Shown here: piece after piece, positions 28,872 through 37,359 of the stretch | Numbering within the stretch: the stretch's first letter is position 1 | Layout: each line of letters starts with the position of its first letter | NCBI RefSeq assembly: GCF_030816725.1 | Contig: NZ_JAUSYG010000001.1 | Span: forward strand, 3,596,001-3,660,000 | Source: Pseudarthrobacter defluvii | GTDB taxonomy: Bacteria; Actinomycetota; Actinomycetes; Actinomycetales; Micrococcaceae | DNA length: 64,000 bases | Reading direction: 5' to 3' | The notes under the pieces: generated by a model | Seen by the model: the letters and a program-made list of their open reading frames with translations, nothing else | What the model was told of the DNA's origin: nothing | Database searches by the model: none | Program-made: the position numbers and the translations under genes

Positions 28872-29799
28872 GATCGACATCGCCTCGCTGCGGGCCCTGG
28901 CAGGCATTGAGCAGCATGGATCCGTCATCGCCGCAGCCGAAGCCATGGGGTTCAGTCCCTCCGCCGTGTCCCAGCAGGTGAAAAAGCTGGAGAAGGAAGC
29001 GGGCTTCGCTGTCCTGGAGCGCCGCGGCCGCGGTGTGCTGCTCACGGAGCGGGGACTCGCATTGGCGTCGTACGGACGGCGTATCCTGGCCGAATTTGAG
29101 GAGCTGCAGTCCACCCTGCTGGCGGACCCGGCAAAGCCCAGCGGCAGCCTGAAGATTGTGTCGTTTTCCACCGCCTGTCGCGGGCTGGTGGGCCCCTTGC
29201 TGGCGCGACTGCAGCAGTCCGGCACGGCGCTGAGCGTTGCTGTCCTGGCGGAGGATCCGCGCGAGGCCGTGGCGCGCGTAGCGAACGGGGAAGCGGACCT
29301 GGGCCTGGTGCACAACTGGAACTCCGTGCCGCTGGTAATACCTGAACACCTGACGCTGGAATGGCTGTGTGAGGATGTCGCCGATCTCCTGGTTCACCGC
29401 AGCCACCCATTGGCACAGCGGCCGGAGGTTGAGCCGGCCGAACTGGTGGACGAGCGGTGGATCAGCACCCCGGGCGGAGCGATCTGCAACGAAGCCCTGC
29501 TCCGGATTTTCGCCGACCTGGGACGCGTGCCGGACATCCGGATCTACGATCCCGATTTCGCGACGCACGTCGCCTTGGTGGAACAGGGCGTGGTGGTTGC
29601 ACTCGTCCCGCGGCTGGGCCGGCCCGCGCTGCCGGCAGGGGTTGCAGCTGTTCCCGTGGCAAACCCGGTCCAGGCCCGCCAGGTGGGACTGGTCCACCGC
29701 AGGACCATGACGGCCAGCCCGGGGATCAGGCATGTGGCCGGACTCCTGCGCGAGATCGCTGGCAGCGGGGTTGCCGCTAATGCGCCCGGGGAACCGTGA
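28870..29799 (+). CDS. LysR family transcriptional regulator
   Basis: A 309-residue protein. The N-terminal winged helix (1-60) has SLRALAGIEQHGSVIAAAEAMGFSPSAVSQQ in the expected order, followed by a linker helix and a periplasmic-binding-like effector domain (90-300, GEADLGLVHNWNSVPL). It is divergent from the EamA transporter with 72 bases between, the classic LysR-target layout. Its 3' end overlaps the convergent phosphatase gene by 23 bases. Confidence 0.95.
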   Translation: MIDIASLRALAGIEQHGSVIAAAEAMGFSPSAVSQQVKKLEKEAGFAVLERRGRGVLLTERGLALASYGRRILAEFEELQSTLLADPAKPSGSLKIVSFSTACRGLVGPLLARLQQSGTALSVAVLAEDPREAVARVANGEADLGLVHNWNSVPLVIPEHLTLEWLCEDVADLLVHRSHPLAQRPEVEPAELVDERWISTPGGAICNEALLRIFADLGRVPDIRIYDPDFATHVALVEQGVVVALVPRLGRPALPAGVAAVPVANPVQARQVGLVHRRTMTASPGIRHVAGLLREIAGSGVAANAPGEP

Positions 29800-30304
29800 A
29801 CCTGGTAATCCGGGCGTCCTGCCCGTCGAGCTCCGCCCACGGCTTTTCAGTTTCCAGGACCGTCAACGCGTTGGTGGGATAGCGGGTGGCGGCGTCCATG
29901 TAGGCGTCGTGGTCGGAATCGCGTGAGGCAAGGTGCATCGCCAGGTCCTGTACGCCCGGAAGGTGCGCGATCAGCATCAGCGTGGTTACGGTATCCGGAA
30001 CATGATTGACCACGGTGAGCATCCGGAGGGCCGACGCCGCATACAGACCGTCCTCGAGCTTCGGGGTGGGGGCCTTGTCGCCGAGTTCGGAGCAGACCCA
30101 AGTGCAGGTTTGCCGGGTCCGCAGGGCACTGGAGCACAGGATGAAGTCCGGGACGATGTTGTGCTTGAGCAGCCACCGGCCGGCCAGCGGAGCTTCCCGA
30201 TGTCCGCGCTCCTCGAGGGGCCGCTCGTGGTCGGCCACCCCACCCGGCCAATCGGCCTTGGCGTGGCGCATGATCACAAGGCGTCGAACATGGTGCGAAC
30301 TCAT
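29777..30304 (-). CDS. SixA-like histidine phosphatase family protein
   Basis: A 175-residue single-domain phosphatase with RLVIMRHAKADWP at the N-terminus (catalytic His in RHAK), SSALRTRQT as the second arginine motif, and a late histidine in LMLIAHLPGVQ. The SixA group removes phosphate from phosphohistidine on phosphorelay or PTS-related proteins. Partners here are unknown. It overlaps the lysR 3' end by 23 bases. Confidence 0.92.
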   Translation of the reverse strand: MSSHHVRRLVIMRHAKADWPGGVADHERPLEERGHREAPLAGRWLLKHNIVPDFILCSSALRTRQTCTWVCSELGDKAPTPKLEDGLYAASALRMLTVVNHVPDTVTTLMLIAHLPGVQDLAMHLASRDSDHDAYMDAATRYPTNALTVLETEKPWAELDGQDARITRFTVPRAH

Positions 30305-30735
30305 GGCCCAAGCCTAGCGCCAGCGAGTGCGCCCACGGAGCAGCGCGAGACACCGCCGAGCGGGCAGAGACGACGTCACGCGGAGCACGTTTTCATGACC
30401 AGCCAACGACACAAGACCCGAGAAATCAGGGGGCAGCTATGGACAAGGCTCCCAAAGCAAGCCCACAGTGACGCAAGGACCAAGCAGCCGCGGAGGCACA
30501 GTGCTTGGAGAGGGCTGGGGATGCCAAAGGGGCATTTAGGCGAGGAGGTCGCCGTAGCGCAGCGAGGCATCCTGAGAGCGCCGTTGTTGCTGGGCCCACG
30601 CCGCCCGGGTTCCCTGGCCGAGCTTGCGAGGCGAGGGAGGCGGTGGGGCGGCACGAGCGCAGGCGCCGAAGGATGCCTCGCGAAAGCGAAGGCGGCCAGC
30701 TCCACGGGAACAGGTCGCCTTCGTGCGCCAGAGAC
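30305..30735. other. 430-bp gap with long-range inverted repeat, no clear gene
   Basis: Open frames on both strands show no family features or ribosome sites. GCGAGGCATCCT (30562-30573) and AGGATGCCTCGC (30670-30681) are exact complements 96 bases apart, and AGGTCGCC occurs directly repeated near 30546 and 30712. This could fold as a structured RNA or be a degenerate repeat element. RNase P RNA, tmRNA and SRP RNA signatures were not found. Confidence 0.4.
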
Positions 30736-31602
30736 TTAGATCGAGTACTCCGGAGCGGCCCAGACAACAACCTCCGGGTGCTCGTAGAACCGGTAGCCCT
30801 GGCCGCGGACGGTGCGGACGGTGTTGGCCAGGCGGCCCAGCTTGGAGCGGAGGCGGCGGATGTGGACGTCGATGGTGCGCTCGTTGGGCACTTCTTCGGC
30901 GTTGCGCCACAGTCCTTCGAGCAGTTCGTCGCGGCCCACGGTGCGGGTGCCGTTCTCGACGAGGTAGTTGAGGAGCTCGAATTCCTTGAAGGTGAGGTTG
31001 AGTGACTCACCGTCGAGGTGGACTTCGCGGCGGGCAAGGTCGATGAGGACCCCGGAAGGGCGCGGTTCCTGCTGCTGGGCGGGGCGGGGTGCCTCGGTGC
31101 GCTGGCGGGAATTGACGGTGGGGTCGCCGAAAGTGGAGCGGACGACGTCGAGCGCGGAACCGGGGGTGCCGGCTGGGGCTACTGCCACGGCTGCGTAGCT
31201 CTCGGCCCCCGACACCAGGGACTGGGCGTAGGCACGGATGTCCTGCGCGAGCTTGGCGATGGAGGTGCCGGCGGCGGCCGCGGTTTCCTCATCGATGCCC
31301 ATGTAAAGGACAAACCCGCGGGCAACGTTTTCGTTGGCTACCGGCCGGACGGCGTTTGGCCCTGCCAGAACAGGGGTAGGGGCAGTGACGGGGGCGGGCT
31401 CAGCGGGATGCACTGCACGCAGCTGGCCGTAGGAGTTCGGGTTGTATCCCTGCGGGGCGAAACCCTGACCGGGGAAGCTGCTTCCGGATGCGGAGGGAGC
31501 GAGCGCCGGGCGGGGTCCGAAGCCGGGACGGAGGCCGGAGGGCTGGCCTGCCTTGGCGGCGTTACGGACAGAGATGTGGACGTATCCGGATGCAACTGAC
31601 AT
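30736..31602 (-). CDS. OmpR-type winged-helix regulator without receiver domain
   Basis: A 288-residue protein. The first 85 residues are Pro/Gly/Ala-rich and probably disordered. Residues about 90-140 (ARGFVLYMGIDEETAAAAG) form a small conserved domain. Residues 185-275 are an OmpR/PhoB C-terminal DNA-binding domain (LTFKEFELLNYLVENG, RTIDVHIRRLRSKLG, TVRGQGYRF). There is no phospho-acceptor aspartate domain, so it must be controlled otherwise. Proteins of this arrangement are typical of actinobacteria. Paired direct repeats lie upstream and may be its own sites. Confidence 0.88.
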   Translation of the reverse strand: MSVASGYVHISVRNAAKAGQPSGLRPGFGPRPALAPSASGSSFPGQGFAPQGYNPNSYGQLRAVHPAEPAPVTAPTPVLAGPNAVRPVANENVARGFVLYMGIDEETAAAAGTSIAKLAQDIRAYAQSLVSGAESYAAVAVAPAGTPGSALDVVRSTFGDPTVNSRQRTEAPRPAQQQEPRPSGVLIDLARREVHLDGESLNLTFKEFELLNYLVENGTRTVGRDELLEGLWRNAEEVPNERTIDVHIRRLRSKLGRLANTVRTVRGQGYRFYEHPEVVVWAAPEYSI

Positions 31603-32015
31603 GGAATGCTTTACCTCAATGTGAAATGGCCGTCTCGGCGGCTCGAATGCTGACTTCCCCGTTTTGCACAGAGCGGGGAGGGCGCCCGACGCTGGGCTAA
31701 GGGGCGAATGCCTAAAGAACTTCGGTGGGTGGGAAGGTCAGGCGTGCATTCGACAACAGCGCATGTCGGCAGCAGCGGATGTGCTGGGCCAATATTCTGC
31801 GGCTGCAGGTGCTGTTGAGTTCTTGTTCACATTGGAAGTGTGCAGCGTAACAATGCCAACTCGCAAGTAACAATGAACGGAATCGTCCACATGGTGAGAC
31901 GAAACCGCGAATTGTGCCGCATGTCACTATTTCGGCAGCAGGATACTTTTCCGATTCCCATCCGGCGGAAGTGCCCTTTTTGTGGCCCAAGAGAAATAAT
32001 GTTCGGCCAAGAGCC
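31603..32015. other. AT-richer intergenic region upstream of wHTH gene
   Basis: About 410 bases, visibly less GC-rich than its flanks. It has no supported gene; short open frames here look random. It contains the promoter side of the winged-helix regulator and a pair of direct repeats. Confidence 0.5.
31847..31875 (-). promoter_or_regulatory. Direct repeats CATTGTTAC upstream of the wHTH gene
   Basis: CATTGTTAC occurs twice on the minus strand (31855-31847 and 31875-31867), start to start 20 bp, two helical turns. OmpR-family proteins bind direct repeats as tandem dimers, so autoregulation is possible. It is about 250 bases upstream of the start codon. Confidence 0.35.
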
Positions 32016-32512
32016 TTATTTTCGAACCGGGGCGAAATTCAACCGTTTGACGTGGAATTGCGGGGACCCAGGTGGGGCGTGTCCAGCGGACTTCCTGCCT
32101 CCGACGGATTTTCCGGCGTAGTTCCTCCTCCCCGGAGGAAGGATCCCGGTCTGGCCACCAGGACCCGCCGCCAAACCGTCAGGGCCTGTCATACCGGTTT
32201 GCCCTTCGGAACCGAACTGGCCGTTGGCACCTGCGCCCAGGCCGTTGCTGGCTGAAGCAGCGGCAGCCCCGTTTCCGGCGGCATAGGCGCCCGCACCGTC
32301 AGCCGCGGCAACGACCGCCGCCACTCCCCCTACCAGGAGGCCCTTCTTCGCCGTCCAGGTTCCTTTCCCGGGCCGTTGTGAAGCGTTTGGTGCGTACTGC
32401 TGCGGCAGGCCCCACCCCGTGCCGGCGGGCACCTGGCGTTGTGCCGGCGTCGTACCCCATCCTCCGGAGGGCGGGACGGCAACGGAAGCGTCCCGGCTGG
32501 ATGCAGGCTCAT
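32016..32512 (-). pseudogene. Degenerate Gly-rich single-helix membrane protein
   Basis: An ATG at 32512 follows AGGAG with ideal spacing, but the coding frame that gives EPASSRDASVAVPPSGGWG, then TPAQRQVPAGTGWG and KKGLLVGGVAAVVAAADGAG (one membrane helix) begins one base out of phase. A single-base deletion just after the ATG explains this. After the Gly-rich stretch the frame ends without the C-terminal domain expected of such proteins. Intact relatives, from memory, are exported small proteins beside two-component systems. It is divergent from the response regulator and was probably its target. A sequencing error could mimic the frameshift. Confidence 0.5.
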
Positions 32513-32735
32513 GCTTTTCTCCTGGAGATAGAACTGCTGATGCTGTTGTCCCAACAGGCTCTGCCGCTTTACTGTGCGGTGGCTGTGGAGCAGGCCATGC
32601 CCGCCTGTGACCTGTGGTGCCGGTGGCGGCGCCCGCGGGCAGCTGCCGGAGGCCTCAGCTGGCTAGGCTGGAGTTCACAGCTGGAACACAGCAACGGCAA
32701 AGCATCGGCAAACCGACGGATCGGAGAGTTGTCCC

Positions 32736-33476
32736 ATGGCATCCCCCCACCCCATGACCAACAACCTTCCGCAGCTCACCCACCCGGACGGTTCTCCCAT
32801 CCGCGCGCTGGTGGTGGACGATGAACCCAGCCTGTCCGAACTGATGAGCATGGGTCTGCGCATGGCCGGCTGGTCCGTGGCGGTGGCCGGGGACGGGCCC
32901 ACGGCCGTGAAGCTGGCGAAGGACTTCCACCCGGACGTCCTGGTGCTGGATGTCATGCTCCCCGGGTTCGACGGCGTGGAGCTGCTGGGCAGGATCCGCG
33001 CCTTTGCGCCGGAGGTACCTGCGCTCTTCCTGACGGCAAAGGACGCCGTACAGGACCGCATCGTGGGGCTGGCTGCCGGCGGGGACGACTACGTCACCAA
33101 GCCCTTCAGCATGGAGGAAGTCCTGCTGCGCCTCCACCGCCTGGTCCAGCGCTCCGGGGTGGCCGCCATGGACACCGCCGAACTGGTGGTGGGCGACCTG
33201 GTGCTCAACGTGGACACGCGGGAAGTCACCCGCGCCGGGGAGCAGATCCAGCTCACGGCCACCCAGTTCGAGCTGCTCCGCTACCTGATGGAAAACCCCA
33301 AGCGCGTGGTCAGCAAGGCACAGATCCTCGATCACGTCTGGGACTATGACTTCGGCGGCCAGGCGAACATCGTGGAACTGTACATTTCCTACCTCCGCAA
33401 GAAAATCGAAGCCAACCACCCGCCGATGATCCACACCGTGCGCGGGGCGGGTTACGTCATCAAGCCCGCAGACTAG
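32736..33476 (+). CDS. Two-component response regulator, OmpR/PhoB family
   Basis: A 246-residue protein. The receiver domain (about 22-138) has acidic pocket VVDDE, phospho-acceptor Asp72 in VLVLDVMLPG, and conserved Lys in DDYVTKPFS. The C-terminal winged helix (about 150-245) has LTATQFELLRYLMENP and ELYISYLRKKIE. It is cotranscribed with the histidine kinase 12 bases downstream. The ATG at 32736 has GGAGAG upstream; a second ATG six codons in is possible. The signal sensed is unknown. Confidence 0.96.
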   Translation: MASPHPMTNNLPQLTHPDGSPIRALVVDDEPSLSELMSMGLRMAGWSVAVAGDGPTAVKLAKDFHPDVLVLDVMLPGFDGVELLGRIRAFAPEVPALFLTAKDAVQDRIVGLAAGGDDYVTKPFSMEEVLLRLHRLVQRSGVAAMDTAELVVGDLVLNVDTREVTRAGEQIQLTATQFELLRYLMENPKRVVSKAQILDHVWDYDFGGQANIVELYISYLRKKIEANHPPMIHTVRGAGYVIKPAD

Positions 33477-33488
33477 CCAGCGAAAAGC

Positions 33489-34967
33489 ATGTCATCGCTT
33501 TCCGGTGTCCCCCGGCCCGCAGGCCGGTCCTGGCTCAACCCCTCAACCTGGCACCTCCGCACCCGCCTGATCCTGCTCTCCATGGCGCTCCTGGTGGCGA
33601 TCTCCGGGGCGATCGGCGTGGTCAGCTATGCCTCCATGGACGTGGTTCTCACCAACCAACTGGATGCGCAGTTGAAGCTGGCCTCCCGCGGCCGGCCGCC
33701 GGAAGGCAACCCGTCCGGCCGCCCAGATCCCCTGGACGCACGCGGGCAAAGCGTGGGAACACTGAATGCCCGGGTGGTGAACGAACAGATCAGCAGGGAG
33801 GCAGGTTTCCTTTCCTCTGATGCCACCCGCATCTCCCTGACATCCCGGGACGTTGCCACCCTGCTGGCCCTCCCCCATGACGGCGTGCCGGTGGACCGCG
33901 AACTGTCCAACGGCGACTACCGTCTGATGGCTACTGCTACCCCCTACGGCGATGTGGTCATTACCGGCCTGCCGCTGGCCACAAAACAAAGCACCGAGGC
34001 CTCCCTGGTGCTGACCATGGTGCTGGTCTCGCTGGGCGGCCTTGTCCTGATCGGGCTCGCCGGCACTGCCCTCATCCGCAGGACCATGCGGCCGCTCGAG
34101 CAGCTGTCCGACGTCGCCACCAAGGTTTCCAAGCTGCCCCTGGATGCCGGCGAGGTGGCGCTCGCAGTGCGCGTGCCACCATCTGCGGCGCACCCGACCA
34201 CTGAGGTGGGCAGTGTAGGCCACGCCCTGAACCTGATGCTGGACAACGTCTCCAGCGCGCTTGAGGCCCGGCAACGCAGTGAGATGAAGGTGCGCCAGTT
34301 TGTTGCTGACGCCTCCCACGAACTTCGAACGCCGCTGACCGCTATCCGCGGCTACACCGAGCTGATGCGCATGACCGAACACCTCACCGAGGACGGGCAA
34401 AAGTCGCTGGGCCGCGTCCAGAGCCAGTCGGAACGGATGACAGCCCTGGTGGAGGACCTCCTGCTGCTGGCCCGGCTGGACGAGGGCAAGGCAACTGAAA
34501 CCACCGATGTGGACCTGACCCAGCTGGTCATCGAAACGGTCAGCGACGAAAAGGTCATGGCACCGGGCCACACCTGGCAGTTGACGTTGCCCGACGAACC
34601 CGTCATTGTGCGTGGGGACACCACCCAGCTGCACCAGGTGCTGGCCAACCTGCTCTCCAACGCCCGGAAACACACACCGGCAGGCACCACCGTAACCACA
34701 GGCGTGATGCGTTCCGCCGACGGGAGCGTGGTGGTCACGGTCACCGACGATGGCCCGGGTATTCCCGCCGAATTCCAAGGCAGCATTTTTTCCCGCTTCA
34801 CCCGGGCAGATACCGCCCGCTCCGGCTGGGAAGGATCATCAGGGCTGGGCCTGTCCATCGTGGAATCCATCGTGGCGGCCCATGGCGGCACCGTGGAACT
34901 GGTCTCCCGGCCCGGCAGGACCGAGTTCGCCGTGCGCCTGCCCGCGGCCGGGCCGGCCAGGGCCTAG
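33489..34967 (+). CDS. Sensor histidine kinase with HAMP domain
   Basis: A 492-residue membrane kinase. Membrane helix 1 is at about 27-50 and is followed by a short extracellular sensor region. Helix 2 is at about 168-190, and a HAMP domain follows. The HisKA domain is FVADASHELRTPLTAIRGY (His277) and the ATPase domain has HQVLANLLSNARKHTPAG, DDGPGIP and GLGLSIVESIVAAHGG. It phosphorylates the upstream response regulator. The ligand is not predictable. Confidence 0.96.
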   Translation: MSSLSGVPRPAGRSWLNPSTWHLRTRLILLSMALLVAISGAIGVVSYASMDVVLTNQLDAQLKLASRGRPPEGNPSGRPDPLDARGQSVGTLNARVVNEQISREAGFLSSDATRISLTSRDVATLLALPHDGVPVDRELSNGDYRLMATATPYGDVVITGLPLATKQSTEASLVLTMVLVSLGGLVLIGLAGTALIRRTMRPLEQLSDVATKVSKLPLDAGEVALAVRVPPSAAHPTTEVGSVGHALNLMLDNVSSALEARQRSEMKVRQFVADASHELRTPLTAIRGYTELMRMTEHLTEDGQKSLGRVQSQSERMTALVEDLLLLARLDEGKATETTDVDLTQLVIETVSDEKVMAPGHTWQLTLPDEPVIVRGDTTQLHQVLANLLSNARKHTPAGTTVTTGVMRSADGSVVVTVTDDGPGIPAEFQGSIFSRFTRADTARSGWEGSSGLGLSIVESIVAAHGGTVELVSRPGRTEFAVRLPAAGPARA

Positions 34968-35066
34968 TACCTGGCAGCAACAATCCGGCGGCGCCACTCG
35001 GTAACGGAGAACCCGCGGAGCACCGCAAATCGACGCGCTGAATATCGTGACTTCCGTTACCTAAAT

Positions 35067-35095
35067 GTGACTTTGGCGCGCTCTTCCTGTACCGT
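35067..35095 (+). promoter_or_regulatory. Predicted promoter of the riboswitch-controlled gene
   Basis: GTGACT (35067-35072) and TACCGT (35090-35095) are 17 bases apart. Transcription would start near 35102, just ahead of the riboswitch P1 stem. The match to consensus is weak. Confidence 0.4.
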
Positions 35096-35130
35096 CGATT
35101 GGGTGCGGCTCCCGTTCGGGCCGCATATCC

Positions 35131-35280
35131 CGGGTTGACGCCAAGCTCTGCCGCTTCCCCGGATTCCGATTGAGCAACGGCAGAGGCGGGGGACCCATCG
35201 TCCCGGGCGAATGAACGCCCTTGGGGTTAAGCCAGTACGTGATCTTTCCGTGCGGCCGGATGCCCTCATCCGAACCCGAC
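35131..35280 (+). ncRNA. Cyclic di-AMP riboswitch (ydaO/yuaA class)
   Basis: The leader matches the actinobacterial ydaO pattern: CTCTGCCGC, then GGCAGAGGCGGGGGACCCA, then GGGGTTAAGCC. The closing helix pairs CGGGTT (35131-35136) with AACCCG (35273-35278). It lies 36 bases upstream of a transglycosylase-like wall protein, the usual partner. In this class c-di-AMP normally turns expression off, linking wall-hydrolase synthesis to osmotic and wall stress. The outer boundary is approximate. Confidence 0.88.
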
Positions 35281-35313
35281 AGCTAACTCCGCAGGTGTGA
35301 GAGGCGATCCATC

Positions 35314-36057
35314 ATGTCTAAAAACACTGCAGAAGCATGCCCGCAGGCCAACGCTAAACATCGGGCGAAGCAGCAACCGGCCAAAAAGCCGGCAAAGAAG
35401 ACCACTCTTGGCCAGCGTGCCGGCATCCTTGCAGCGTCCTGCGCGGTGCTGGTAGGGGTAGGCGCGGCGGGCCAGGCCACCAGCAGCATGACCCCGGTGT
35501 CATCCACCGAGTCAAACTCTTCCACGGCAGCGGCCGACGCCCAAATGAGCATCGAGAAAAGCGAAGTCCGCTCCAACCCGGCAGCGAGCCCCGCTCCTGC
35601 CGCGATCAGCATAGAGCCGCAGGCCGCGGAACCGGCTCCCGCACCGGCACCGGCAGCCCCCGCGGCAGAAGCACCGGCCCCGGCACCCGCACCGGCCCCT
35701 GAGCCCGCTCCCGCTCCCGCACCTGAGCCGGCCCCCGCCGTCGCAGTCAACGATCCCGCCGGCGCCCAGGCCTACGCCGCCGGCCAGCTGGCCACGTTCG
35801 GATGGGGACCCGACCAGATGCAGTGCCTGCAAACCCTGTGGACCAAGGAATCCGACTGGACCACGACGGCCACCAATGCCAGCAGCGGGGCGTACGGCAT
35901 CGTCCAGTCCCTGCCCGCCGAGAAGATGGCAAGTGCCGGCGCGGACTACCTGACCAACTACCGCACGCAGATCAACTGGGGCCTGGACTACATCCAGAAG
36001 AGCTACCAGTCGCCGTGCGGTGCCCTGAACTTCCACCTGGCGCACAACTGGTACTAA
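35314..36057 (+). CDS. Secreted transglycosylase-like wall hydrolase
   Basis: A 247-residue exported protein. A positively charged N-terminus (KKPAKKTTLGQRAG) leads into a signal helix at about 36-52. A long Pro/Ala spacer at about 95-150 consists of repeated PAPAPAP units. The C-terminal lysozyme-like domain (155-247) has MQCLQTLWTKESDWTTTATN, with the catalytic Glu in TKESDW, then SSGAYGIVQSLPAEKM and a terminal NFHLAHNWY. It cleaves or remodels peptidoglycan and resembles resuscitation-promoting or RPF-like proteins. The c-di-AMP riboswitch immediately upstream controls it. Confidence 0.92.
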   Translation: MSKNTAEACPQANAKHRAKQQPAKKPAKKTTLGQRAGILAASCAVLVGVGAAGQATSSMTPVSSTESNSSTAAADAQMSIEKSEVRSNPAASPAPAAISIEPQAAEPAPAPAPAAPAAEAPAPAPAPAPEPAPAPAPEPAPAVAVNDPAGAQAYAAGQLATFGWGPDQMQCLQTLWTKESDWTTTATNASSGAYGIVQSLPAEKMASAGADYLTNYRTQINWGLDYIQKSYQSPCGALNFHLAHNWY

Positions 36058-36200
36058 ACACCTCTCCCCCGCCGGCCGAACCCCTAAACGGGAACCTCCT
36101 GCTGAGCCTCCCCGGCTTTGAGGGCGGCTGGCGGCGTATTCCCGGCCACCCGCCGTCGTACGCTTTGGCCAGGGGGCAAACGGGAATTCCAGCGACAAAC

Positions 36201-36240
36201 GCGGGCCGCATCACCACGATGCGGCCCGCGGTTTGTTTTT
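36201..36240. terminator. Terminator between transglycosylase and VOC genes
   Basis: GCGGGCCGCATC (36201-36212) and GATGCGGCCCGC (36218-36229) form a 12-bp stem with a 5-base loop, followed by GGTTTGTTTTT. It separates convergent genes. Confidence 0.92.
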
Positions 36241-36667
36241 AACCGTTGCCCTGCCCTGTGGCGTCCTGCCCGGCGCCCTGCCCGGCGCCCTGCCCCGTGT
36301 TCCGCCACGGGATGTACTGCACGGCCCACTTGTTCCCGTCCGGATCCGCGAAGTACACAAAATGGCCCCAAGGCAGCACTTCGATATCACTGACGTCCAC
36401 ACCGTTGTTCTTGAGGTGGTCGTGCGCTTTTTGGATATCGTCGACCACCATCTGAAGAGTGGTCCCCGTGCCGGGAGGGGCGTCCAAAAGCCCCTCGCCC
36501 ATACAGATGGAGCAGGCCGAGCCCGGCGGGGTCAGCTGCACAAAGCGGACATCGTCCGAAGGCCGCTCGTCGTAATCCGCATTGAAGCCCACCTTGTTGA
36601 CATAAAAGTCCTTGGCACGGTCAACGTCGGACACGGGGACAAAAACAAGTTCCAGCTTCCAGTCCAT
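36239..36667 (-). CDS. VOC family protein (glyoxalase/bleomycin-resistance fold)
   Basis: A 142-residue single-domain VOC protein: LELVFVPVSDVDRAKDFYV at the N-terminus, HFVYFADPDGNKWAVQ near the end. The family binds metals and small ligands; function here is unknown. The C-terminus ends in a tandem Gly-Gln-rich tail (GQGAGQGAGQDATGQGNG) encoded by short direct DNA repeats that back onto the terminator, a likely recent expansion. Confidence 0.88.
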   Translation of the reverse strand: MDWKLELVFVPVSDVDRAKDFYVNKVGFNADYDERPSDDVRFVQLTPPGSACSICMGEGLLDAPPGTGTTLQMVVDDIQKAHDHLKNNGVDVSDIEVLPWGHFVYFADPDGNKWAVQYIPWRNTGQGAGQGAGQDATGQGNG

Positions 36668-36711
36668 CCGGACAGGCTAGCGGCGGGACGCCGATTGAAA
36701 AAGGGTGAAAA

Positions 36712-37347
36712 CTACCCTGCGATCCCGTAAAGCCGGTCGCCAGCGTCGCCCAGGCCAGGCACAATGTAGGACTTCTCGTTGAGCTTCTCGTCGATCGAAG
36801 CCAGGACGATGTGCACGTTCGCGCCGGACAGCTCCTCTTCAAGCCTGGCCAGGCCCTCGGGGGCGGCCAGCAGGCAGATGCAGGTGACGTCGGAGGCGCC
36901 GCGCTTGAACAGGAACTTGATGGCCTCACGCAGGGTGCCACCGGTGGCCAGCATGGGATCCAGCACGAAGACCTGGCGCCCGGTCAGGTCCTCCGGCAGG
37001 CGCTCGGCGTAAGTGATGATGTCCAGCGTTTCCTCATCACGCGCCATGCCCAGGAAGCCAACCTCGGCCGTGGGGACCAGTTTGGTCATGCCCTCCAGCA
37101 TCCCCAGGCCGGCACGCAGGATGGGAACCACCAGCGGCGTGGGCTTGGTGAATGCGGTGCCAATGGTGGTGCTGACGGGCGTCTCGATGGTGACAGGCTC
37201 GGTTCGGACTTCCCGGGTGGCTTCGTAGGCCAGCAGGGTCACCAGCTCTTCCGTCAGCTGGCGGAAAACCGGCGACGGCGTGTTCTTGTCCCGGAGGACA
37301 GTGAGCTTGTGGGCGACCAAGGGGTGGTCAACAACGAGAGTGCGCAT
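36712..37347 (-). CDS. upp: Uracil phosphoribosyltransferase
   Basis: A 211-residue enzyme of normal length. It has the PRPP loop [10 protein letters not shown], the uracil-binding end [15 protein letters not shown], and [11 protein letters not shown]. It makes UMP from uracil and PRPP in pyrimidine salvage. It lies 12 bases downstream of the PAP2 gene and is probably cotranscribed. The VOC gene follows 44 bases later. Confidence 0.97.
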   Translation of the reverse strand: MRTLVVDHPLVAHKLTVLRDKNTPSPVFRQLTEELVTLLAYEATREVRTEPVTIETPVSTTIGTAFTKPTPLVVPILRAGLGMLEGMTKLVPTAEVGFLGMARDEETLDIITYAERLPEDLTGRQVFVLDPMLATGGTLREAIKFLFKRGASDVTCICLLAAPEGLARLEEELSGANVHIVLASIDEKLNEKSYIVPGLGDAGDRLYGIAG

Positions 37348-37359
37348 CCCCCAAAACTA

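Noticed and set aside
30305..30735. RNase P RNA, tmRNA or SRP RNA in the 430-base gap
   Set aside because: The size would suit RNase P RNA, but the conserved GAGGAAAGTCC and ACAGAA blocks are absent on both strands.
35620..35760. GC-rich tandem repeats as a mobile or satellite element
   Set aside because: They encode the Pro/Ala spacer of the exported wall hydrolase and stay in frame.
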